From Gammaproteobacteria bacterium (GTDB lineage Bacteria > Pseudomonadota > Gammaproteobacteria > Pseudomonadales > Azotimanducaceae), in NCBI GenBank assembly GCA_003476445.1, contig DMUF01000226.1:6734-12886 (forward strand): DNA of 6,153 nucleotides, read 5' to 3'. The notes below the pieces were generated by a model that worked only from the letters and a program-made list of their open reading frames with translations, was not told the origin of the DNA and did no database searches. The position numbers were made by a program, and so were the translations under genes. Positions 1-5,224 of the stretch are shown one piece after another; the stretch's first letter is position 1, and each line of letters begins with the position of its first letter.

Positions 1-22
1 GTGGTCGGCAGGTGGTCGGCAG
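1..22. repeat. Tandem 11-bp direct repeat
   Basis: The unit GTGGTCGGCAG occurs twice in perfect head-to-tail copies (1-11 and 12-22). The array may continue beyond the window edge, so its true copy number is unknown. It lies upstream of rpsP. A short frame from base 1 ends in TGA at 40-42 and could be the tail of an upstream gene, but nothing in those 13 codons is recognisable. No function is assigned. Confidence 0.6.
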
Positions 23-34
23 GCGCCAAGCGGC

Positions 35-62
35 TTGCATGATGCCGACGTTCCATTACACT
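35..62 (+). promoter_or_regulatory. Weak candidate sigma-70-type promoter for rpsP
   Basis: TTGCAT (35-40) and TACACT (57-62) are separated by 16 bp and lie 29 bp upstream of the rpsP ATG. The -10-like box matches 4 of 6 consensus bases and the -35-like box only 3 of 6. The trmD operon is expected to have a strong promoter near here, which is the main reason to mention the site. In sequence this GC-rich such a match can arise by chance. Confidence 0.25.
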
Positions 63-90
63 ACGCGGCTTTTCCCAGCAGGGCAGGTTC

Positions 91-354
91 ATGGTAACGA
101 TTCGTCTGGCACGCCACGGCTCCAAGAAGCATCCGTTCTATCACATCAACGTGGCAGATCGGGCGGCGGGCCGGAACGGTCGCTTCGTCGAGCGAGTCGG
201 GTTCTACAACCCGGTAGCCCGCGGCGGTGAAGAAGAGCTGCGCCTTGACCTGGACCGCGTGCAGTACTGGATTGGCGTAGGCGCCCAGCCCACCGATAAG
301 GTTCGCAGCCTCGTTGCCCGCGCTCGGCGCGCAGCAGGCGCAGCCGCAGCCTGA
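91..354 (+). CDS. rpsP: 30S ribosomal protein S16
   Basis: S16 is a small-subunit protein that binds 16S rRNA in the body of the 30S particle and helps its assembly. The 87-residue product is close to the usual 80-90 (E. coli 82). It carries the family hallmarks: the MVTIRLARHG start (1-10) running into KKHPFY, the RNGRFVERVGFYNP block (28-41), and RLDLDRVQYWIGVGAQP (51-67) with the following TDKV. The tail after about residue 72 is rich in Arg and Ala, as is common for this variable end. The ATG follows AGGG (80-83) at 7 nt spacing. It is the first gene of a four-gene trmD operon, with rimM starting 19 nt after its stop. Identity is certain from the N-terminal match and the gene order. Confidence 0.98.
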   Translation: MVTIRLARHGSKKHPFYHINVADRAAGRNGRFVERVGFYNPVARGGEEELRLDLDRVQYWIGVGAQPTDKVRSLVARARRAAGAAAA

Positions 355-359
355 TTCCG

Positions 360-375
360 ACCGGTAGCCTCCGGT
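360..375 (+). promoter_or_regulatory. Hairpin covering the rimM start codon
   Basis: The arms ACCGG (360-364) and CCGGT (371-375) are perfectly complementary around a 6-nt loop, TAGCCT. The downstream arm includes the first two bases of the GTG start of rimM (374-376), and no good Shine-Dalgarno sequence is present. The inferred effect is low translation of rimM relative to rpsP. Folding of the mRNA at the equivalent gene is known to limit its expression in the E. coli trmD operon. The stem is short, so this is tentative. Confidence 0.4.
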
Positions 376-910
376 GCCCGCAGACGGCTCGTCCACGGCA
401 CCGCCCGAAGCGCCCGTTATTCTCGGGCGCGTGTCGAGCGCTTTCGGAGTGCTCGGCTGGGTGCGGGTCGTCTCGTTCACCGATCCGCCCGACAATCTGC
501 TTCAGTATTCACCCTGGCTGCTCGGCGACGGCACGCGCTGGCGCCCGGTCCAGTGCGCCACAGGGCGTCCGCATGGCTCCGGGTTCATCGTACAGCTGCG
601 CGAAATAGCGAGCCGAGACGAAGCGCAAGCGCTGTCGGGCAGCCTGATCGCCGTGCCGCGCACGGCTCTTCCCGCCCCGGATGACGACGAGTACTACTGG
701 CGTGACCTTGAGGGTCTGCGCGTGGTGGACACGGTCGGAAGATCGCGCGGTCGTGTGAGTCACCTTTTCAGCAATGGCGCGCATGACATCCTGGTGATTC
801 GATCTGATGCGGAAGGTCCCGACCTGCTCGTCCCCTTCTTGCGCCAGTTTGTGCCGCAGGTGGATCTGGGTGCGGGGCAACTGGTGATCGATTGGCAGGA
901 GCCGGCCTGA
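374..910 (+). CDS. rimM: Ribosome maturation factor RimM
   Basis: RimM binds S19 and assists maturation of the head of the 30S subunit and 16S rRNA processing in the cytoplasm. The 178 residues match the family length (E. coli 182). The N-terminal RimM barrel domain spans about residues 14-96, beginning VILGRVSSAFGVLGWVRV, and is followed by a PRC-barrel domain opening with YYWRDLEGL (107-115) and continuing through SNGAHDILVI (133-142) and LVPFL (152-156). The start is GTG: an in-frame TAG at 365-367 excludes anything upstream, and the next in-frame GTG (431) would remove the conserved GRV strand. There is no convincing Shine-Dalgarno and the start lies in a small hairpin, which suggests weak or coupled translation. 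The stop abuts the trmD ATG with no gap. Confidence 0.96.
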   Translation: MPADGSSTAPPEAPVILGRVSSAFGVLGWVRVVSFTDPPDNLLQYSPWLLGDGTRWRPVQCATGRPHGSGFIVQLREIASRDEAQALSGSLIAVPRTALPAPDDDEYYWRDLEGLRVVDTVGRSRGRVSHLFSNGAHDILVIRSDAEGPDLLVPFLRQFVPQVDLGAGQLVIDWQEPA

Positions 911-1669
911 ATGTGGGCCGGCGTAGTCACGGTGCTTCCGGCGCTCGTGACGCCGCTGTTGGCCGCAGGCGTGATTAGCCGCGGCGTTCGCGAAGGCGTG
1001 CTCAGCGTTGAATGCTTTGATCCAAGGTCCTATGCGACTGATCGGCATCGAACCGTGGACGATCGACCATTCGGCGGTGGGCCGGGCATGGTGCTGAAGG
1101 TGGCGCCTGTGGCCGCAGCCGTCGCAGCCGCCCAGGCGGCGTGGCGTGCCCGAGCGGGGGCAGAGGCGCCGCCGGCGCCGGTGATTTACCTCTCGCCGCA
1201 GGGCCGGACCTTCAACCAGAACCGCGCCAGGGCGCTCGCCGCCTTGCCCGGGCTCATTCTGCTCGCGGGGCGCTACGAAGGTATCGACGAGCGCGCCGTG
1301 GAGCAGCTCGTGGACGAGGAACTCTCCATTGGTGACTATGTGCTCACAGGGGGAGAACTGCCCGCGCTGGTGGTGCTGGATACGGTTGCCCGCCTGTTGC
1401 CTGGCACGCTCGGCAACGCGGACTCCGCGCTCCAGGATTCTCATCTTGATGGAATGCTCGATTACCCGCACTATACGCGCCCGGAAATTGCAGGCGGCGT
1501 TTCCGTTCCCGCGGCCTTGCTGTCGGGCGACCATGCGGCCATTGCGCGCTGGCGCCGCAAGGTCGCGCTTGAACGAACCTGGCAGCGCCGCCCCGACTTG
1601 CTCGTCGGTCGCACCTTCAGCGCAGCAGACCGCGAGCTGCTGCGAGAGATCGTGAGCGAGTCGACTTAA
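911..1669 (+). CDS. trmD: tRNA (guanine-N1-)-methyltransferase TrmD
   Basis: TrmD uses S-adenosylmethionine to make m1G at position 37, next to the anticodon, in a set of tRNAs, which prevents +1 frameshifting. The 252-residue product (E. coli 255) belongs to the SPOUT class with its knotted cofactor site. Visible signatures are DDRPFGGGPGM (50-60), YLSPQG (93-98), GRYEGIDER (120-128) and SIGDYVLTGGELP (139-151). Asp176 in the QDSH segment aligns with the catalytic aspartate of the enterobacterial enzyme, and LDYPHYTRP lies at 183-191. The ATG directly follows the rimM TGA, with AGGAG (897-901) inside rimM at 9 nt spacing, so translation is probably coupled. No key residue appears to be missing. 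Confidence 0.98.
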   Translation: MWAGVVTVLPALVTPLLAAGVISRGVREGVLSVECFDPRSYATDRHRTVDDRPFGGGPGMVLKVAPVAAAVAAAQAAWRARAGAEAPPAPVIYLSPQGRTFNQNRARALAALPGLILLAGRYEGIDERAVEQLVDEELSIGDYVLTGGELPALVVLDTVARLLPGTLGNADSALQDSHLDGMLDYPHYTRPEIAGGVSVPAALLSGDHAAIARWRRKVALERTWQRRPDLLVGRTFSAADRELLREIVSEST

Positions 1670-1681
1670 GAACATCGCGCC

Positions 1682-1724
1682 CAGTGGCCGAGAGCACATC
1701 GCCCCGGCAGTGCGGGAGCCACTG
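1682..1724 (+). promoter_or_regulatory. Nested inverted repeat in the trmD-rplS gap
   Basis: CAGTGGC (1682-1688) and GCCACTG (1718-1724) form a perfect 7-bp outer stem. Inside it CCCG (1703-1706) and CGGG (1713-1716) form a 4-bp inner stem with a 6-nt loop. The structure ends 8 nt before the rplS Shine-Dalgarno (AGGAG, 1733-1737). There is no following T run, so it is not a classical terminator. It could be an mRNA-processing or translation-control element that lets L19 be made at a different level from TrmD. Function is inferred only. Confidence 0.35.
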
Positions 1725-1743
1725 AAAACGGCAGGAGTCCAAG

Positions 1744-2091
1744 ATGACCAACAAAATCATTGCTGCGCTCGAAGCAGAGCAGCTGCGTTCCGACATCCCC
1801 GCGTTCGGGCCCGGCGACACGGTCGTGGTGCAGGTGAAGGTGCGTGAAGGCAACCGCGAACGGGTGCAGGCCTTCGAGGGCGTGGTCATTGCCCGTCGCA
1901 ATCGCGGACTCAACTCGGCGTTCACCGTGCGCAAGATATCGCACGGGGTGGGGGTGGAACGCGCGTTTCAGCTGCACAGCCCGGTGATCGCAAGCATCGA
2001 GGTCAAGCGCCGCGGTGACATTCGCAAGGCGAAGCTCTACTACCTGCGTGATCGTTCGGGTCGTGCAGCGCGCATTCGGGAAAAAGTCTGA
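1744..2091 (+). CDS. rplS: 50S ribosomal protein L19
   Basis: L19 sits at the 30S-50S interface of the ribosome and contributes to an intersubunit bridge. The product is 115 residues, the same as in E. coli. Recognisable blocks are FGPGDTVVVQVKV (21-33), AFEGVVIARRNRGL (43-56), SAFTVRKIS (58-66) and VKRRGDIRKAKLYYLR (87-102). The ATG is well placed 6 nt after AGGAG (1733-1737). It is the last gene of the trmD operon, 74 nt after trmD. Its TGA stop is overlapped by the proposed CTG start of xerD, and a perfect hairpin follows 38 nt after the stop. Confidence 0.98.
   Translation: MTNKIIAALEAEQLRSDIPAFGPGDTVVVQVKVREGNRERVQAFEGVVIARRNRGLNSAFTVRKISHGVGVERAFQLHSPVIASIEVKRRGDIRKAKLYYLRDRSGRAARIREKV
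2078..2081 (+). promoter_or_regulatory. Candidate ribosome binding site for the xerD CTG start
   Basis: GGGA within the last codons of rplS lies 6 nt before the CTG at 2088. It is a modest match, but together with the CTGA stop-start overlap it supports coupled initiation of xerD. A better-looking GAGGA (2118-2122) lies 10 nt before a second CTG at 2133, the rival start. Confidence 0.35.
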
Positions 2092-3020
2092 CGCACCCGT
2101 CCGACCGCACCTCTCCCGAGGACCGCAAAGCCCTGGACCCGCAGGTCCAGGGCGAAATCGATCGTTACCTCGACGAGCTCTGGCTCGAGCGCGGCCTTGC
2201 TCCCAACTCCCTGGCGGGCTATCGCCGAGACCTTGAATCACTCGGCAAGCGCCTGGGCAGGTCCCTCCTCGAAGCCTCGTCTGCTGACTTGCTGGAAGCC
2301 GTTGCGGCGCGTTTCGACGCCGGCTATTCGCCCAGGTCGGCGGCGCGCTGGCTCTCGTGCGTGCGTGGCTTCTATCGCCATCAGGTGCGGCGCGAGCGCA
2401 TCGGGGCCGACCCGAGCGCTGTGCTGTCGCTACCCAAGCTGGGGCGCCCACTGCCCGGTACGCTGACCGAAACCGAGGTCGAGGCGCTGCTGGCTGCTCC
2501 GGACGTCAAGGATCCCGTGGGTCTGCGCGATCGCGCGATGCTGGAACTGCTGTACGCCACCGGCCTCAGGGTCTCCGAACTCGTAGGGCTCTCCACCACC
2601 GCCCTCAACCTGCGTCAGGGCGTTCTGCGCGTGGTGGGGAAGGGCAGCAAGGAGCGGCTTGTGCCGGTCGGGCAAACCGCGCTCGACTGGGTGCTGCGCT
2701 ACCTGGGCGAGGCGCGTCCGACCCTCATTTCGGGAAGTCCCACGGGTGCGCTCTTTCCGAGTCGCCGCGGTCAGGTAATGACCCGACAGACGTTTTGGCA
2801 TGCAATCAAGCGTCACTCGCGCGCGGCGGGCATTCTGCGCGAGATCTCTCCGCATACGTTGCGGCATGCCTTTGCCACCCACCTCCTGAATCACGGCGCC
2901 GACCTGAGGGCCGTGCAGATGATGCTGGGTCATGCAGATTTGTCGACAACGCAGATCTATACTCACGTCGCCAGCGCGCGACTCAAGGACCTGCACCGCA
3001 CTCATCACCCGCGGGGCTGA
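2088..3020 (+). CDS. xerD: Site-specific tyrosine recombinase XerD (non-ATG start)
   Basis: XerD acts with XerC at the dif site, under FtsK control, to resolve chromosome dimers at division. The catalytic set is complete (numbering from CTG 2088): Arg161 in ATGLRVSEL, Lys185 in GKGSKER, His256 and Arg259 in SPHTLRHAF, His282 in LGHADLSTTQ and nucleophile Tyr291 in QIYTHV. The N-terminal SAM-like core-binding domain starts near residue 24 (IDRYLDELWLERGL). The start is the problem: from the upstream stop (2049) to the TTG at 2289 the frame has no ATG, GTG or TTG, and 2289 would remove about 52 conserved residues. CTG 2088 gives 310 residues and overlaps the rplS stop (CTGA). CTG 2133 gives 295, nearest to E. 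coli (298). I prefer 2088 because the first 24 codons show coding-like composition (G+C 18/24, 11/24 and 21/24 at codon positions 1, 2 and 3). Family and stop are certain, the start is not. Confidence 0.93.
   Translation: MTHPSDRTSPEDRKALDPQVQGEIDRYLDELWLERGLAPNSLAGYRRDLESLGKRLGRSLLEASSADLLEAVAARFDAGYSPRSAARWLSCVRGFYRHQVRRERIGADPSAVLSLPKLGRPLPGTLTETEVEALLAAPDVKDPVGLRDRAMLELLYATGLRVSELVGLSTTALNLRQGVLRVVGKGSKERLVPVGQTALDWVLRYLGEARPTLISGSPTGALFPSRRGQVMTRQTFWHAIKRHSRAAGILREISPHTLRHAFATHLLNHGADLRAVQMMLGHADLSTTQIYTHVASARLKDLHRTHHPRG
2130..2153 (+). terminator. Perfect 10-bp hairpin after rplS (terminator-like, no T run)
   Basis: The arms GCCCTGGACC (2130-2139) and GGTCCAGGGC (2144-2153) are exact reverse complements around a CGCA loop, 38 nt after the rplS stop. 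The stem is very GC-rich and should be stable in RNA. No T tract follows (the next bases are GAAATCGATCG), so it is not a standard intrinsic terminator. It may pause polymerase, protect the 3' end of the ribosomal-protein mRNA, or damp xerD expression. It lies within the early xerD frame, where it encodes ALDPQVQG, and it buries the rival CTG start at 2133. Confidence 0.5.
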
Positions 3021-3051
3021 TCGAGATCGCGCGCGTTAAGCCCCTGGGGCG

Positions 3052-3056
3052 AGGAG
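3052..3056 (+). promoter_or_regulatory. Shine-Dalgarno of dsbC, deciding between two ATGs
   Basis: AGGAG, within GAGGAG (3051-3056), lies 2 nt before the ATG at 3059 and 5 nt before the ATG at 3062. The second spacing is the normal one, so 3062 is preferred. The two starts differ by a single Met. Confidence 0.7.
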
Positions 3057-3061
3057 TCATG

Positions 3062-3871
3062 ATGTCGATTCGGTTGTCTGCCTCATTCCGGTCGCTGCTG
3101 CTCGGCGCAACCTGCAGCCTTCTGGCGGCCTCCATTGCGGTAGCAGACACGCCCGCAGCGGCGTCCGCAACGGATTCCGCGCGTATCGAGGGCGCGGGTG
3201 CGCAAGCCGTGGAGCGGCTCGCTCGACTGCGCCCGGACATTCCGGTAGTGCGCGTGTCTGCGTCGCCCTTGCCGGGCATCGTGGCGCTCGAGGTATCGGG
3301 TGGCACGATTCTCTACGCCACCGAAGACGGCCGTTATCTCTTCGCCGGCGATCTTTACGAGCTGACGGAAACCGATCTCGTCAATGTGGCTGAGGCAGGC
3401 CGCGTGGATGAGCGCCGCGAGGCGCTGGCGAGCATTGACCCGGCGAGCATGATCATCTTCCCGGCGACCGGCGTGCGCCGCGCGTCCATCAACGTCTTCA
3501 CCGATGTTGACTGCGGCTACTGTCGCAAGCTGCATCTCGAGGTGCCGGCGCTAAACGCGATGGGCATCGAAGTCCGCTATCTCGGATTTCCCCGCGCAGG
3601 TGTCGGTTCCGAGTCCTATGACCGTATCGTTTCAGCCTGGTGTGCCAAGGACCCGCGCGATGCCCTGACCCGGGTCAAGGCGGGTGAGGATATTCCTGCG
3701 GCCAGCTGCGACAACCGGATCGCCGAACACTACGGCCTCGGACAAACCATGGGTGTCGAAGGTACGCCGGCAATCGTGCTCGAAGATGGCCGCCTGTTGC
3801 CCGGCTATGTGCCTGCAGATCGTGTCGCCGCTGCGCTCGGGCTTGCCCCGGAGGCGGATGCAGGCGGCTGA
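3062..3871 (+). CDS. dsbC: Thiol:disulfide interchange protein DsbC (periplasmic isomerase)
   Basis: DsbC rearranges wrong disulfide bonds in exported proteins and is kept reduced by the membrane protein DsbD. The 269-residue precursor begins with a Sec-type signal peptide: Arg4 and Arg10, a hydrophobic stretch over about 11-27, and a likely cut after AVA at 28, giving a mature protein of about 241 residues, somewhat longer than E. coli DsbC (216). An N-terminal dimerisation domain (about 40-105) leads into a thioredoxin-fold domain with the active site Cys151-Gly-Tyr-Cys154 in FTDVDCGYCRKLH. The structural disulfide pair seen in the E. coli protein is present as Cys194 (WCAKD) and Cys216 (ASCDN), and the cis-proline is Pro236 in GVEGTPAIVL. 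CGYC and the second Cys pair favour DsbC over DsbG or DsbA. It follows xerD by 41 nt and precedes hom, a neighbourhood also known in Pseudomonas. Confidence 0.95.
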   Translation: MSIRLSASFRSLLLGATCSLLAASIAVADTPAAASATDSARIEGAGAQAVERLARLRPDIPVVRVSASPLPGIVALEVSGGTILYATEDGRYLFAGDLYELTETDLVNVAEAGRVDERREALASIDPASMIIFPATGVRRASINVFTDVDCGYCRKLHLEVPALNAMGIEVRYLGFPRAGVGSESYDRIVSAWCAKDPRDALTRVKAGEDIPAASCDNRIAEHYGLGQTMGVEGTPAIVLEDGRLLPGYVPADRVAAALGLAPEADAGG

Positions 3872-3919
3872 CCCACCGCGCCTGTCGGTCCAGTCCGGCA
3901 CGGCCAGGCAAGACGAATC

Positions 3920-3925
3920 AGGGGA
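3920..3925 (+). promoter_or_regulatory. Shine-Dalgarno of hom, deciding the start
   Basis: AGGGGA ends 9 nt before the ATG at 3935 but directly touches the in-frame TTG at 3926. The TTG cannot use it, so the ATG is the start. Confidence 0.65.
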
Positions 3926-3934
3926 TTGCAGTTC

Positions 3935-5224
3935 ATGGGACCGTTGCGCGTCGGACTTGCGGGCATGGGCACAGTTGGCCAAGGCGTGCTCGACATTCTC
4001 GAACGACAGGCGGCGCTTGTGGCGCGGCGCGCGGGTCGCCCGATTGTGGTAACGCGCGTCGCGAGCCGACGCCGGCGGGACGACGTAGACATCGGCGCGG
4101 CGACGTTTTCTCTCAATCCGTTGGAACTCGTGGCGGCGGATGACGTGGATGTGGTGGTTGAACTGATGGGGGGCACGGATACAGCCCTCGATCTCATTGC
4201 GTCTGCCATCGCCGCTGGGCGACCGGTGGTTACCGCAAACAAGGCGGTCATGGCGCGCCATGGCAACGACCTGCTTGCAACCGCGCAAGCGGGTGGCGTG
4301 CCAGTGCTCTTTGAAGCGTCCGTTGCAGGCGCGATTCCCATCATTGGCAGCCTCCGTCACGGCCTTGCGGCTAACGCGGTGACGTCGGTTGCGGGCATCA
4401 TCAACGGCACCAGCAACTTCATTCTCTCAGCCATGACCGCCGGCGCTGATTTCTCCGCGGCGCTCGCAGAAGCCCAGCGTCTTGGCTACGCCGAAGCTGA
4501 CCCCACGTTTGATGTCGAAGGCATCGATGCCGCGCACAAACTGACCATCCTGGCCGCGCTCGCCTTCGAAATGCCCTTCGCGTTTGCAGCGGTGCACTGC
4601 GAAGGCATTACCCGCATTACGCCGGAAGATCTGCGCAGCGCCGCCCGGCTTGGTTACGCGATCAAGCACCTCGGCATCGCCCGGCAGACGCCGGCCGGTG
4701 TCGAGCTGCGCGTGCATCCCACGCTGATACCCAAAGAACACATGATGGCGCACGTCAATGGCGTCATGAATGCGGTGTTGGTGCGCGGCGATGCAGCGGG
4801 CGATACGTTGTACTGCGGGCCAGGCGCAGGCTCGCTGCCCACCGCCAGCGCGGTGGTTGCCGACCTCATCGAACTTGCCCGTGGCGGTGTTCCCGTGCAC
4901 ACGCGGTCAGAGCCGGTGCCGGCGGTGCTGCCGATCGCTGCGTGCAGCAGCGCGTACTATCTGCGCATTCCGTCGCTGGATCGCCCCGGCGTGTTCGCGC
5001 GCCTGGCCACGCTGCTCGGCGAGCACGCGATCAGCATCGCTTCGGTGGAACAGCGCGGCGAAGAAGTCCATGCGGTCGAGGGGCGGGCCTGGGTGCCGGT
5101 CGCCATCATCACCGACCGTGTGCAGGAGCACGTTATGGATGCCGCACTGGCCGCGCTCGCGGCGCTGCCCGACGTGGTCGGCGCTATCGTGCGCATGCGC
5201 GTGGAAGAATTCACGCATGACTGA
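3935..5224 (+). CDS. hom: Homoserine dehydrogenase (monofunctional, with ACT domain)
   Basis: Hom reduces aspartate semialdehyde to homoserine with NAD(P)H, the branch step toward threonine, methionine and isoleucine. The 429 residues are typical of the stand-alone enzyme, and there is no aspartokinase domain as in enterobacterial ThrA. An N-terminal Rossmann domain has GMGTVG (10-15) and TANKAVMARHG (100-110, Lys103). The catalytic domain contains GIINGTSNFIL (154-164), YAEADPTFDVEGIDAAHKL (185-203) with the Asp193, Gly196, Asp198 and Lys202 pattern, and YCGPGAGSLPTASAV (293-307). A C-terminal ACT domain, about 350-425 and opening YYLRIPSLDRPGVFARL, is the expected site of feedback control by threonine. 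The ATG at 3935 is chosen from its AGGGGA. The gene follows dsbC by 63 nt and overlaps recJ by 8 nt. thrC, which follows hom in Pseudomonas, is not here. Confidence 0.97.
   Translation: MGPLRVGLAGMGTVGQGVLDILERQAALVARRAGRPIVVTRVASRRRRDDVDIGAATFSLNPLELVAADDVDVVVELMGGTDTALDLIASAIAAGRPVVTANKAVMARHGNDLLATAQAGGVPVLFEASVAGAIPIIGSLRHGLAANAVTSVAGIINGTSNFILSAMTAGADFSAALAEAQRLGYAEADPTFDVEGIDAAHKLTILAALAFEMPFAFAAVHCEGITRITPEDLRSAARLGYAIKHLGIARQTPAGVELRVHPTLIPKEHMMAHVNGVMNAVLVRGDAAGDTLYCGPGAGSLPTASAVVADLIELARGGVPVHTRSEPVPAVLPIAACSSAYYLRIPSLDRPGVFARLATLLGEHAISIASVEQRGEEVHAVEGRAWVPVAIITDRVQEHVMDAALAALAALPDVVGAIVRMRVEEFTHD

Noticed and set aside
509..1699. A 396-residue open frame on the minus strand across rimM and trmD
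   Set aside because: It lies antisense to two certain genes, its residues are low-complexity Arg/Ala/Gly/His-rich, and no family is recognisable. Long antisense frames are expected in GC-rich coding DNA.
1666..2451. A 261-residue minus-strand open frame opposite rplS and early xerD
   Set aside because: It is antisense to rplS and xerD, Arg-rich and without recognisable motifs, and nothing suggests a ribosome binding site.
2357..3020. Reading xerD as a phage or integron integrase marking a mobile element
   Set aside because: Close match to housekeeping XerD along the full length, conserved neighbours on both sides, and no attachment site or cargo genes.
3040..3050. Small palindrome GCCCCTGGGGC before the dsbC ribosome binding site
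   Set aside because: It forms only a 4-bp stem with a 3-nt loop. It is too short to claim a regulatory role in GC-rich DNA.
2357..3061. The in-frame open stretch upstream of dsbC, which would make a 504-residue protein
   Set aside because: It reads xerD in the wrong frame and gives Arg/Ala/Gly-rich sequence with no domain. The signal peptide and Shine-Dalgarno place the true start at 3062.
3864..3879. Possible small hairpin (GCGG/CCGC) at the dsbC stop as a terminator
   Set aside because: Only 4 bp, no T run, and such short GC pairings are common by chance in this sequence.
3926..3934. TTG start for hom three codons upstream of the ATG
   Set aside because: The AGGGGA directly touches this TTG with no spacing, whereas the ATG at 3935 has 9 nt.
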